The position numbers and the translations under genes are program-made. A DNA stretch of 32,753 nt, from contig JAKSTJ010000029.1 in NCBI GenBank assembly GCA_024402635.1, forward strand, positions 1-32,753. Reading direction: 5' to 3'. Positions 8,074 to 16,881 of this stretch are shown here, in pieces. The DNA comes from Treponema sp. (GTDB taxonomy: Bacteria > Spirochaetota > Spirochaetia > Treponematales > Treponemataceae). Positions within the stretch are counted from its first letter, which is position 1; each line of letters opens with the position of its first letter. Below the pieces are notes generated by a model. The model was not told where the DNA came from. It made no database searches and saw only the letters and a list, made by a program, of their open reading frames with translations.

Positions 8074-8120
8074 AAAAAATGGTGAGATCCTGAAACTATG
8101 GGCATCTCACCATTTTTTTT
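8072..8120. terminator. Bidirectional terminator between convergent operons, apparently derived from the palindrome family
   Basis: A 17-bp perfect stem (seven A then ATGGTGAGAT; ATCTCACCAT then seven T) encloses a 15-base loop. It gives a GC-containing hairpin with a U tract for both strands. The stop codons of the DJ-1 gene (8071-8073) and the FecR-like gene (8121-8119) lie in the outer stem. The left arm and loop read GGTGAGATCCTGAAACTA, matching the left half of the dispersed repeat unit. Confidence 0.88.
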
Positions 8121-10314
8121 ATTCTATTGTAATTAATTTTTCACCGGAAATGTTTGTTACGTTTTCTGGTGAATCCATTTCAATTCTAAAGCTTCTTGAG
8201 GCAGTTTTACTTGTGTACACTTCCTCATCTTCTTTTGTTACTGCTGTTATTTCCCAAATATAAACCCCATCTTCAGAAATCAAATCAATTCTATCCATTA
8301 GTATATATTTATTTGTTCTTACAGTTGTTGTCCAAATAACAGTTCCACTTTCATCTTTAATGACAAATTTATATGCCTGAGCGCCTTCAATTGATTTCCA
8401 TGTAAACTCTATATAAGGATCATCCATTAATTCAAAATCTGCTTCTGTAAATTTTCTTCCGGCAAAAGGATTCTGCAGTTCTGGTTCCATTTCTACTAGT
8501 GATGGAATTTTTGGAACTATTTCTTCAACTTCAGTTTTTTCTTCCTCAGTTTCAGTTAAATCTTTTTCTTCCGGTTTTTCAGGATTTTCTGGAATTACAG
8601 AATCAACAACTTCATTTTCAGGATGAACTTCCGTTTTTTCAGCAGGAGTTTCTTTTATTTCAATATTTTCTTCAACTGCCGGTTCATTTTCCTTAATTGT
8701 TTCATCTTTAATTTCCGGTTGCACTTCCGCAGGAGTTTCATTTTTTTCTTCAACTACAGGTTTTTCAACTTCTGGTAAAACTTCAGGTTTTGATTCTGTT
8801 CTTGTTACAGGAGTTTTTGGCTTTGTTGTAACTGGCTTTTTAGGTTTTTTGATTATTGGGAATACAGGTTTTACTGTTTCTTCCTTTGGAACTGTAACTT
8901 TTTCTGTTTCCAGATTTGATTCCGTTTTTTCTACAGTTTTGTTTTCAGAAATCGAAGTTGTATTTTCCTCAGAATTTTTTTCTATTGATAAAGATTCTGT
9001 TTTAGCAGGTTTTTCTTCAATTTTATTTTCAACTTCCACATTTTCTTTTACAACAGGTTTAATGATTCCAAGATCAATTCTTTCCTGAATATAATTTTCT
9101 ATTGTCTGGACAGGTTTCTTTTCAAATGTCTGAGGATTTGTTTTTGATGTAACTGCAGGTTTTATTTCACTCATGGCAATTTCTTCATTTTTTTCAACTG
9201 CCTTTGTATTTTCCAAAACCTGTTCACTTATTTTTTCTGCACTTTCTTCTCCAAAAACCACAGCAACAGCTTCTTTCAGTTCCTTTTGTTTTGTTTCATC
9301 AGAACGGACTATAATTTTTCCTTTTGGATAGGATTTTTGAGAATCAAGTTTTTCTTTTGCAGGAATAACCCGCCAGTATAAAATCTGTCCATTTTTCGCA
9401 AAATCTAAAGAAACGCTGCCTTTGTGAGTTTCTGATGATAAATATTCTGTATTAACAATATTATTAAAATCAGCGGTATCAGAAAATTCTACACGAACAT
9501 CTTTTTCTTCTGTCCAGAAAAATGGAACAAATTTAATTTCATCCTTATTTTGAGTTACAGTGTAAGATTGACCTGGCATTACAACTTTAAAATCCTCTTT
9601 TTTCTGTTTTACAGGAGGATTATTTTCAGTTTTTTCTTCAACTGGAGTTTTTTCTATTTTTTGCTCTGATGCAACTTCTGCAACACTACCGGCCTCAATT
9701 GTTTCGTAAATAGCAGTATTATTTCCTTTAGCAGCTTTTCGTTCATCCAAAGCTTTTACATGAATTTCTCCAGAAGAAACTGCAATTACAGTATCATTTT
9801 CTTCTTCCTGATTTTTTGAAACTTCTTTTGAAATTAACGCAGAAGTATTATCTGTTAATGAAAGAATTTTATTGCCGGTTTTTACAACAATTGTTTCACC
9901 ACTTCCATCTTCAGAATCACCTGCAACTACAGCCATAGATCCATTTACGAAATTTATAGAACTTTTACCATCATTAAAAATCTGAACCAGAGTATTTTCA
10001 TAAAGATTGATTTCCGTACCATTTTCTAAAACAAGGCAGGCTTCCGAAACATTTCCAGTTCTGATTCTGTCTCCATTATAAACAGGCATAGAATCTTTAA
10101 CTCTTTCCCAAAGATTTCGATTAATCAGTCGTCTTTGAGCAGTATTTTTTTTGTAATAAACAACACCAATAGGAACCTGCTCATCGGAAACAAGAGAAAT
10201 ATTCATATCTTTTATAAAAAAGCCCACTGAAACAGCAATTCCGATTGTACATACAATTACAATCAAGGAATCAAAAAGGCTAAGAGAGAACTTCGTATTT
10301 CTTTTCTTCTTCAT
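8119..10314 (-). CDS. Membrane-anchored FecR-domain protein with long Pro/Glu/Lys linker
   Basis: The 731-residue protein has a short basic N-terminus, one membrane helix (about 11-34) and a FecR-like domain (about 45-195) with the hallmark GDRIRTGNVSEACLVLENGTEINLYENT. A first Fn3-like beta segment lies at about 255-335 (ending ILYWRVIPA). A low-complexity region rich in Pro, Glu, Lys, Thr and Val spans about 370-610, and a second Fn3-like domain about 630-712 (FTWKSIEGAQAYKFVI). The topology places everything after the helix in the periplasm. FecR proteins usually relay envelope signals to a sigma factor, but no sigma gene is nearby; the partner here is a cyclase whose 3' end overlaps this gene by 35 bases. 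The linker is long enough to span the periplasm, as the TonB linker does. AAGGT precedes the ATG by 8 bases. Function is inferred only. Confidence 0.85.
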   Translation of the reverse strand: MKKKRNTKFSLSLFDSLIVIVCTIGIAVSVGFFIKDMNISLVSDEQVPIGVVYYKKNTAQRRLINRNLWERVKDSMPVYNGDRIRTGNVSEACLVLENGTEINLYENTLVQIFNDGKSSINFVNGSMAVVAGDSEDGSGETIVVKTGNKILSLTDNTSALISKEVSKNQEEENDTVIAVSSGEIHVKALDERKAAKGNNTAIYETIEAGSVAEVASEQKIEKTPVEEKTENNPPVKQKKEDFKVVMPGQSYTVTQNKDEIKFVPFFWTEEKDVRVEFSDTADFNNIVNTEYLSSETHKGSVSLDFAKNGQILYWRVIPAKEKLDSQKSYPKGKIIVRSDETKQKELKEAVAVVFGEESAEKISEQVLENTKAVEKNEEIAMSEIKPAVTSKTNPQTFEKKPVQTIENYIQERIDLGIIKPVVKENVEVENKIEEKPAKTESLSIEKNSEENTTSISENKTVEKTESNLETEKVTVPKEETVKPVFPIIKKPKKPVTTKPKTPVTRTESKPEVLPEVEKPVVEEKNETPAEVQPEIKDETIKENEPAVEENIEIKETPAEKTEVHPENEVVDSVIPENPEKPEEKDLTETEEEKTEVEEIVPKIPSLVEMEPELQNPFAGRKFTEADFELMDDPYIEFTWKSIEGAQAYKFVIKDESGTVIWTTTVRTNKYILMDRIDLISEDGVYIWEITAVTKEDEEVYTSKTASRSFRIEMDSPENVTNISGEKLITIE

Positions 10315-12193
10315 CTGGATTTACCTTTTTTAAGTCTGGAGCTTTTACACCAAGAAATTTTCGTAAAGATTCAATATCAGAAGGACCTTTAATTCCAACT
10401 GCATTAATTACAGCATACATTTTTACAGGTTTTTCTTTACCCTTTACATGAACTTCCGGCATTTCTTCAACAATAATTTTATCTTTTATTAATTCATAAG
10501 TATTTTCAGTAATAAGAATATCTGTTGCAAAAGGTTTATTTAAGGCTTCCGTTCTACTAGCAAGATTTACAGCATCTCCAATTACTGTATATTCCCATTT
10601 TTGATTATCTGCTTCTGATCCAATAAAGCCGGCAACAACATTTCCTGTATTAATTCCACAGCCAATTCTAAAAGGTTCACGGCCAACTGCAATTCTTCCC
10701 TGATTTATTTCGTATAATGCAATTCGCATCATTAATGCAGCTTTTACGGCGTTCCATGCATCTCCTGCAACCGAACCGGAAGAAACAGCTCCTCCCCATA
10801 CAGCCATAATTGCATCTCCAATGTATTTATCAACAATACCACCACTTGATTTTTCAACACATCCAACCATATGAGTCATATATTTATTTAAAAATCCAAC
10901 TGTTTCCTGAGCTGTCATTTTTTCTGACATGGCAGTAAAATTTCTGATATCGGAGAAGAAAATTGTTGCAGTTTTATTTTCACCACCAAGATGCAATTTT
11001 CCGCTTAAAGCTTTTTCTGCAATAATTGGATTTACTGATTTTCTTGTGAATCTTAATAAATTGTAACGTTCTTTTAATCCGGAAGTCATGTCTGTAAATC
11101 GTTGTGTAAGCTGACCAATTTCATCTTTTGAAGTAGCTTTTAATTCAATGTCATAATTTCCAGTTTCAATCTGATTTGTAGCATCAACTAGTTTTTCAAT
11201 AGGATAAGTCATAGTTTTACTAAAGAAACGGATTAAAATTATAGCAAGAAACAAAACTGCAAAAGAAATACAGGCAATTCTAAATGCAATATGATTTATA
11301 GTTTCAAAAACATCACTTTCAGCTACACAAGTAATTACAAACATTGCACCGTCTGCAATAGGATTTACAGCGTAATACCAGTTTTTACCATTTTCATCCG
11401 GATAAAGATTCTGGGTTTCTACTTTTAATGAATTTTTCATTGTCTGAACAGCCATTAAATATGAAAGATTTTCTGCTGAAAGAATTTTTTCAAAATCGCT
11501 GTGAATTAAAACTGTTCCATTTTCATTTACAAGAAATGTGGAATTAAAAGAACCTGTTGCCAGAATATCATCATATTTTTTTGAATCAAAACCAACGGCT
11601 ACCAGTTCTGTTGAAGAAGTTAATGGATTAAAATGAGGGTACAAAATACAGATTGAAGCAATTTCATAAACTGGAGAAAGATTTTCAACTGCAAATTTTC
11701 CTGCCAGAACCTGATTTTTTACTTTTTCGTTTGATTTTAACCATTTTTCAAAATTTTCTTTTGATTCCGGATTGGTTTCACCAAATTTCAGTTCTGTTTT
11801 ATATAAACCTTCTGTTGTATAGATAAATTGTAATTCCGTATTACGGGCACATAAATCATTAAATAGAATATCCTGTTTCTGAGAAAAATCTTCATCATTA
11901 TTTAAAAGCAGAAGAGTATTTAAATAACCGTTTGAATCCGAAAGAATATCCATAAACATTGATTCTATAGAAGTTGCAGTTCTGGAATTAATTGTCTGAT
12001 TGTTTTCTTCAGCTTTTGCTTCTTCTTCCGAACTAAGTAATCTATAAATAATAAGAGTTGAAGTTCCTAATACAAGAACAATGAGGATTGAAAAAATTGT
12101 TCCAAGTTTTAAGCTGATTGGAAATTTAACCTTTGAACTGTTTTTTTCTGAAGTTTTTTTCTGTTTTTTTTCTTTAACTTTCTTTTCTTTCAT
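10280..12193 (-). CDS. Membrane class III adenylate cyclase with periplasmic sensor and HAMP domain
   Basis: The 637-residue protein has a lysine-rich N-terminus, membrane helix 1 (about 30-52), a Cache-like periplasmic domain (about 55-300), helix 2 (about 303-324), a HAMP domain (about 325-378) and a class III cyclase domain (about 400-600). Metal-binding Asp415 (FFSDIRNFT) and Asp460 (KYIGDAIMAVWG), transition-state Asn543 and Arg547 (NLASR), and base-selecting Lys456 with Thr536 (EYTVIGD) are all present. Lys plus Thr fits the ATP-using class IIIb group, so cAMP is the likely product. It is the middle gene of a three-gene operon, 9 bases after the surface-protein gene and overlapping the FecR-like gene by 35 bases. 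An AAGG precedes the ATG. An outer-surface or periplasmic cue probably controls cAMP production; the ligand is unknown. Confidence 0.93.
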   Translation of the reverse strand: MKEKKVKEKKQKKTSEKNSSKVKFPISLKLGTIFSILIVLVLGTSTLIIYRLLSSEEEAKAEENNQTINSRTATSIESMFMDILSDSNGYLNTLLLLNNDEDFSQKQDILFNDLCARNTELQFIYTTEGLYKTELKFGETNPESKENFEKWLKSNEKVKNQVLAGKFAVENLSPVYEIASICILYPHFNPLTSSTELVAVGFDSKKYDDILATGSFNSTFLVNENGTVLIHSDFEKILSAENLSYLMAVQTMKNSLKVETQNLYPDENGKNWYYAVNPIADGAMFVITCVAESDVFETINHIAFRIACISFAVLFLAIILIRFFSKTMTYPIEKLVDATNQIETGNYDIELKATSKDEIGQLTQRFTDMTSGLKERYNLLRFTRKSVNPIIAEKALSGKLHLGGENKTATIFFSDIRNFTAMSEKMTAQETVGFLNKYMTHMVGCVEKSSGGIVDKYIGDAIMAVWGGAVSSGSVAGDAWNAVKAALMMRIALYEINQGRIAVGREPFRIGCGINTGNVVAGFIGSEADNQKWEYTVIGDAVNLASRTEALNKPFATDILITENTYELIKDKIIVEEMPEVHVKGKEKPVKMYAVINAVGIKGPSDIESLRKFLGVKAPDLKKVNPDEEEKKYEVLS

Positions 12194-12202
12194 AATTCAA
12201 CC

Positions 12203-15200
12203 TTATTTATTTTTAAATATGTAAATATCATAAATAACTATCTGACTTTCCACTTTTTCGTTATTTTCAGAAGTTCTATTTTTAGAAAAATCAGGATAAA
12301 TATAAACTGATTTGATTTTATCTCTTCCAGAATAATATATAGTTGCACCGGTATTCATTTTCGTAAAACTACCAAAAGAGAAATAATTTTTACGATCAAT
12401 TATATTCTCTCCAATTGTTCCGTAAGAAACAAAAGGCATTGAATAAAGGTCATCTTTTTCTGTACGGATTACTATAATGTAATTACAATTATTCGATGGT
12501 AATTCAGTTTTCAGATTTTTACATTTAAATTCAATTGCATTTGCATTTTCAAGTAAAGCTGTAAGATTATTTTCAGGATCAATTGGAGCATTAAGTTCTG
12601 CTTTATAATTGATAGAAGAAGGGAATTTGAATTTTAATCCTCTTGTATAAGTGTTACCTGAAGCAAATAAATCAAAATCTGGAGTTACACCAAACATTTT
12701 CCATTTTTCAGGATCTTCCAGCACATTAAAGTTTTGATTTTTATATAAAACCCCATCTGCAAATTCTATTGTTGCATTGGTAGTTTCCAGACCTTTTAAA
12801 TTTCGTTGAGTTGTATCTGTAGAAGGCCAATTTAAAACAATTTTCTGACCTTTTGTCCAGTTTGCAAAAGCATTATCACCAATTTCAGTAACTCCAGCAG
12901 GAATTGTTATAGATTTGATGAGAGTATCGTTTGCAAAAGCAGCCGCTCCAATACGATTAAGCTGGCTGTCATAAGGAATCTGGACAAGTTCAAGTTTTTT
13001 ACAGGTTCTGAAAGTATTATCGTAAATTTCTTTTATTGATGATGAAAGATAAACCGATTCAAGATTATCAGATTTCATAAATCCAGAAATTTTTTCAACC
13101 CCTTCACTAAAACTGAGAATCTGCAATCCTTCTATATTTTCTCCATAATCAAAGGCAGAAACCTCCCCATTTTTAGTAATTACAATACTTTTTAATGGAA
13201 TTGTATTTTCAAAATGAGGTTTTCTTACTTTAAATACAGCACCCATTGAGAATAAAGGAACTGCATGAATTTTTCTGCCAAGTAAATCATGGAATTCGAG
13301 AGAATAACGGAATTCCAGGAAATCAAATCCAATAAAGCCCAGCTTAAGTGTTGAGAATACATCAACAGGAAAATCTTCATTATTTATGAGAGAACCTGCA
13401 GAGCAACCAAAACCTAAACCAATATAAGGCTTAAAATAATTTAAATCCCAGATTAAGTTTCCAGTAATTTCACCGCTTATTTCCAAATAAGGTTTATATC
13501 CAATACTATAATAATCGTCATTAAAAGATCCCTGATCGAATCTAAGTGCGAAATCAAATGCAAACCAGTTTATATTAAAAATATCAATTCCAGTTTCAAC
13601 GGTAACACTGGACATATCAATAGGATTTATTCCGGCTGAAACGTGAAGTTTTGGGAAGAAGAATGGCTGTATTTCATTTGTAAGATAATTTAACGGTTTA
13701 ATTACCAGTTCTTTTGAAAGGGCTTCAGCGTATACAGTTTCTTCATCTTCAATTACTTCTTCAGATTCAGGATTTTCTGTTTTTTCATCAGTTTCTACAT
13801 TTTCTGGTTTTGTTACAACTGGAACTGTTTTTTCAGGTTTGATTTCTTCAGTTTTAAGCCACTGAACAGAATCTTTATTTTCAACATCAATTATTTTTCC
13901 GTTGTATTGATTGTCAATTTCCAGATAAACCGGATAAAGATCATCTGAAGATTCTACCATAAGAACATATTTTCCAATTGGCAGATCATGAAGAGAAATT
14001 TTCTGAGTAGCTTTTGTATTATTTTTTGAAATTTCCGGTTCTAATTCCAGAGAAACATTTCCCTGAATATTGTCGTAATATTGAGAAATTAAAGTATATT
14101 TTGCATCATCGGCAAGATTTGAACCATTTATTTCAAGTTCAAGAGTCTGATTTTTCTTATCCAATTTAGATGAAATTTTATCTACAGATGAAGAATGTTC
14201 TCCATCAAAATCCGGTTCAATCAAAATTGGGAAACTTTCTTTTTGTCCATCTGGAGATTTTGCCACTACATTGTAAAAACCTGATTTTATTAATTTTTCA
14301 TCTTCCGGCTTTAATGATAATTTTGCAGATGATTCAGACTGAAGACTTCTGCTTTCAACTGTTAAAGGAACTAGTTGTCTTTCAGTTTTTGATTCATATG
14401 GATATGTTAAATCTGAAGAAACTGGTTCAAGATAAAAATCGGTTTCTTTTGTAATTCCCTTTCCATTAAGATTGATTTCCAGATTGTTTTCAGTTTTATT
14501 TATTTTTGCAACAGGAACTTTATAATCTGGATCAATTGTCATTTCAACAGGAGAAATTCTAAGTTTTTCATTTACAAGAACAAGAATTGAAATTGCTGAT
14601 GTATATCCGCCCGGATTCTTTGCTTCAACTTTATAATATCCAGAACTTAATTTCTGAGGATTATAGGAAACTACAACAAAATCCTTTTTATTATTTCGCT
14701 GAATAATCGTCAGGGGGACAGTTCTTCTTCCTTCCGTTTTTTCCGGATAATCTTTTCCGTTAAATAAACTTTTTTCTATTGGAATAAGATTAAATTCAGT
14801 ACCTTCATAGAAAATATTTTTTCCTTTTAAGTAAAGAGTATTTTCTGCCATTCCTTCTTCCGGATGAATAAAAATCTCATTTTCAGGAACAGCTAAATTC
14901 GTATTATTTATATATAAAACCGGAGAATTCCAGCGAACATTATTTTCGTAGTGATTGTTATAAAGATATGGAACTTTATCATCAATGATTTTAAATTTAA
15001 GCCAGCTATTTTGTTTTGATTTTCTTCCTAAAGCATTAATACTTACAACACAAATTCTATAAGAAGCAGGCTCCAGAGCATATTCAAATGAACATTCTTT
15101 TATAATTGTTGAATAATAAGGAAGCCAGTTTTCACCATCTTCCTTTTCTATAATAACTTCGTATTTTTTTGCAGAAGAAACTGCATCCCAGGTAAAGGTT

Positions 15201-15286
15201 TCGTAAATTTTTGCACTATCTTCCTGTCCAAAAACAAATAAAAGGGAAAATATGAATATGTAAAAAAATCCGACAACCTTTTTCAT
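12203..15286 (-). CDS. Large outer-surface protein: Fn3-like, IPT-like repeats, barrel-like segment, BspA-type LRR
   Basis: The 1027-residue protein starts with a signal peptide (1-20, ending LLFVFG). I see an Fn3-like domain (about 28-102), three IPT/TIG-like repeats (about 133-240, 250-355, 370-458; the first two share VPLT[IV] followed by SG[YF]Y.V.AK.P.G), an acidic Pro/Glu linker (470-515), and an amphipathic beta-rich region that looks like a small outer-membrane barrel (about 535-690). A BspA-type leucine-rich segment follows (about 700-845, including LIKSITIPAGVTEIGDNAFA), then a beta-rich C-terminal domain (about 850-1027). BspA-type repeats in oral treponemes bind host proteins or other bacteria. 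It is the first gene of the operon with the cyclase and FecR-like genes, and its Fn3-like start resembles the C-terminal Fn3-like domain of the FecR-like protein. A terminator separates it from ackA. No gene name is justified. Confidence 0.8.
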   Translation of the reverse strand: MKKVVGFFYIFIFSLLFVFGQEDSAKIYETFTWDAVSSAKKYEVIIEKEDGENWLPYYSTIIKECSFEYALEPASYRICVVSINALGRKSKQNSWLKFKIIDDKVPYLYNNHYENNVRWNSPVLYINNTNLAVPENEIFIHPEEGMAENTLYLKGKNIFYEGTEFNLIPIEKSLFNGKDYPEKTEGRRTVPLTIIQRNNKKDFVVVSYNPQKLSSGYYKVEAKNPGGYTSAISILVLVNEKLRISPVEMTIDPDYKVPVAKINKTENNLEINLNGKGITKETDFYLEPVSSDLTYPYESKTERQLVPLTVESRSLQSESSAKLSLKPEDEKLIKSGFYNVVAKSPDGQKESFPILIEPDFDGEHSSSVDKISSKLDKKNQTLELEINGSNLADDAKYTLISQYYDNIQGNVSLELEPEISKNNTKATQKISLHDLPIGKYVLMVESSDDLYPVYLEIDNQYNGKIIDVENKDSVQWLKTEEIKPEKTVPVVTKPENVETDEKTENPESEEVIEDEETVYAEALSKELVIKPLNYLTNEIQPFFFPKLHVSAGINPIDMSSVTVETGIDIFNINWFAFDFALRFDQGSFNDDYYSIGYKPYLEISGEITGNLIWDLNYFKPYIGLGFGCSAGSLINNEDFPVDVFSTLKLGFIGFDFLEFRYSLEFHDLLGRKIHAVPLFSMGAVFKVRKPHFENTIPLKSIVITKNGEVSAFDYGENIEGLQILSFSEGVEKISGFMKSDNLESVYLSSSIKEIYDNTFRTCKKLELVQIPYDSQLNRIGAAAFANDTLIKSITIPAGVTEIGDNAFANWTKGQKIVLNWPSTDTTQRNLKGLETTNATIEFADGVLYKNQNFNVLEDPEKWKMFGVTPDFDLFASGNTYTRGLKFKFPSSINYKAELNAPIDPENNLTALLENANAIEFKCKNLKTELPSNNCNYIIVIRTEKDDLYSMPFVSYGTIGENIIDRKNYFSFGSFTKMNTGATIYYSGRDKIKSVYIYPDFSKNRTSENNEKVESQIVIYDIYIFKNK

Positions 15287-15307
15287 ATACCGGTAAACCT
15301 GTAAGCT

Positions 15308-15386
15308 AAAAAAAATGTCATTCTGAATTCAGCAGAAATTTAAAGACAATGTCTCCTTTTCCCCACCAAAACAAAATGACATTTTT
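15308..15386 (-). terminator. Probable terminator downstream of ackA
   Basis: On the minus strand, 12-base arms (15386-15375 and 15322-15311; AAAAATGTCATT and its complement) enclose a loop of about 52 bases and are followed by a T run. The loop is long for an intrinsic terminator. GTCATTCTGAA at 15317-15327 followed by TTCAGCAGAA looks like a decayed copy of the dispersed palindrome. Confidence 0.55.
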
Positions 15387-15411
15387 CAAAGTTTTTATTT
15401 ATATTTTAGTC

Positions 15412-16752
15412 CTATTTTTTAGGAGCACGAACAACTACTTTAGCAAGATTTGGTCTCTTAACTAAATCAGCTTTTAATCCTTCTTCACGAGCTTTGTTTA
15501 CATAATCTGGGCTCTGGAAAGAATATTTAAAGTTTGTATGAACATCGTATGTACCTTTCATTAAAGCGTAAGCATCTTCTGTCATAACTAATTCTTCATC
15601 TGTAGGAATAACGAAAATCTTTGTAGCAGAATCATCAGCAGAAATACATGTTTCAGCATTTCCTGTGAAAGACCATTCGTTTTTCTGAGCATCAATTTTG
15701 ATTCCATAATTTTCAAGACCAGAACAAGCCTTCATACGTGTAATTGGACCTCTTTCACCAACACCTGCTGTCCAAACAATTGCATCTACACGACCAAGTT
15801 CTGCAGCAAAAGCACCAATGTATTTTTTAATACGGAGAGCTTCCATTTCAATAGAAAGTTCACAAAGTTTGTCGCCCTTTGCAGCATCAACTTCAATATC
15901 ACGGCGGTCAGAGTATTTTGTTGTAATACCAAGACAACCAGATTTCTTGTTTAATGCAGTATCCATTTCATCAGCGCTCATACCAGTTTTACGCATGATG
16001 TAGAATGGAAGAGCTGGGTCCAAATCACCAGAACGAGTACCCATTACAAGACCTTCAAGAGGAGTAATACCCATTGTTGTATCATAACAAACACCGTTTT
16101 TAACAGCACACATAGATGAACCGTTACCAATGTGACAAATGATGATGTTACAGTCTTTTGGATCTTTTCCAAGGAGAACTGCAGCACGTTTTGCTGTATA
16201 AAGGAAAGATGTTCCGTGGAAACCATAGCGGCGTGCACCGTATTTTTCATACCATTCACGTGGAATTGCATACATAAATGTTTCTGCTGGCATTGTCTGG
16301 TGCCATGCTGTATCCATAACTGCTGCATGAGGAACATTTGGCATAACTTTCTGAGCAGCTTCAATACCCATAATGTTAGCTGGCATGTGGAGAGGTCCAA
16401 GGTCGATTACTTCTTTGAAACCTTCTAATACTTCTGGAGTAATAAGAACTGATTTTGTGAATTTTTCACCACCATGAAGTACACGGTGACCTACAGCTCC
16501 AATTTCATCCATTGATTTAATAACACCAACTTCTGGGTCTGTAATTTCTTTAATAATTAATTCAATTGCTTCTTTATGTGTAGGACAAGGAGATTCAATT
16601 TCTGTTTTCTGACCTTTGGCTTTGTGAGTGATGCAGGAACCTTCAATACCAATTCTTTCTACTACACCGTTAGCCATTACTTCTTTGTTATCCCAATCGT
16701 AAACCTGATATTTAGCTGATGATGAACCACAGTTCAAAGTTAAAATTACCAT
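15412..16752 (-). CDS. ackA: Acetate kinase
   Basis: The product interconverts acetyl phosphate plus ADP and acetate plus ATP, the energy-yielding last step of acetate fermentation. Signature segments are [13 protein letters not shown] at the N-terminus, [40 protein letters not shown] and [10 protein letters not shown], covering the nucleotide- and acetate-binding parts of the ASKHA fold. At 446 residues it is about 40 longer than the usual 400, because of a C-terminal tail (from about 405, including [20 protein letters not shown]). No phosphotransacetylase gene lies beside it. AAAGGA is 8 bases before the ATG and a good promoter lies upstream. Codon choice appears more restricted than in neighbouring genes, consistent with strong expression. 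Confidence 0.97.
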   Translation of the reverse strand: MVILTLNCGSSSAKYQVYDWDNKEVMANGVVERIGIEGSCITHKAKGQKTEIESPCPTHKEAIELIIKEITDPEVGVIKSMDEIGAVGHRVLHGGEKFTKSVLITPEVLEGFKEVIDLGPLHMPANIMGIEAAQKVMPNVPHAAVMDTAWHQTMPAETFMYAIPREWYEKYGARRYGFHGTSFLYTAKRAAVLLGKDPKDCNIIICHIGNGSSMCAVKNGVCYDTTMGITPLEGLVMGTRSGDLDPALPFYIMRKTGMSADEMDTALNKKSGCLGITTKYSDRRDIEVDAAKGDKLCELSIEMEALRIKKYIGAFAAELGRVDAIVWTAGVGERGPITRMKACSGLENYGIKIDAQKNEWSFTGNAETCISADDSATKIFVIPTDEELVMTEDAYALMKGTYDVHTNFKYSFQSPDYVNKAREEGLKADLVKRPNLAKVVVRAPKK

Positions 16753-16823
16753 ATATTTAATCCTTTAAAAATTATTTCCTGTTTATTGCGTAGTAAAACG
16801 TATCTTTGCAGGATTTTTGATTA

Positions 16824-16865
16824 GTTTGATTTGAAAATTATAATCTCAATCAAACGTTTTTTCAA
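16824..16865 (-). promoter_or_regulatory. ackA: ackA promoter with an inverted repeat centred on the -10
   Basis: On the minus strand TTGAAA (16865-16860) and a perfect TATAAT (16842-16837) are spaced by 17 bases, giving a 5' untranslated region of about 78 bases. The inverted repeat GTTTGATT (16824-16831) / AATCAAAC (16848-16855) is centred exactly on the -10 box, so it could be an operator. The -10 itself is nearly palindromic, which makes part of this symmetry expected. Confidence 0.65.
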
Positions 16866-16881
16866 TGGAATACAATTTCTT

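Noticed and set aside
8499..8696. Leu/Gln-rich plus-strand frame inside the FecR-like gene
   Set aside because: It is the complement of the Pro/Glu/Lys linker codons and has no ribosome-binding site.
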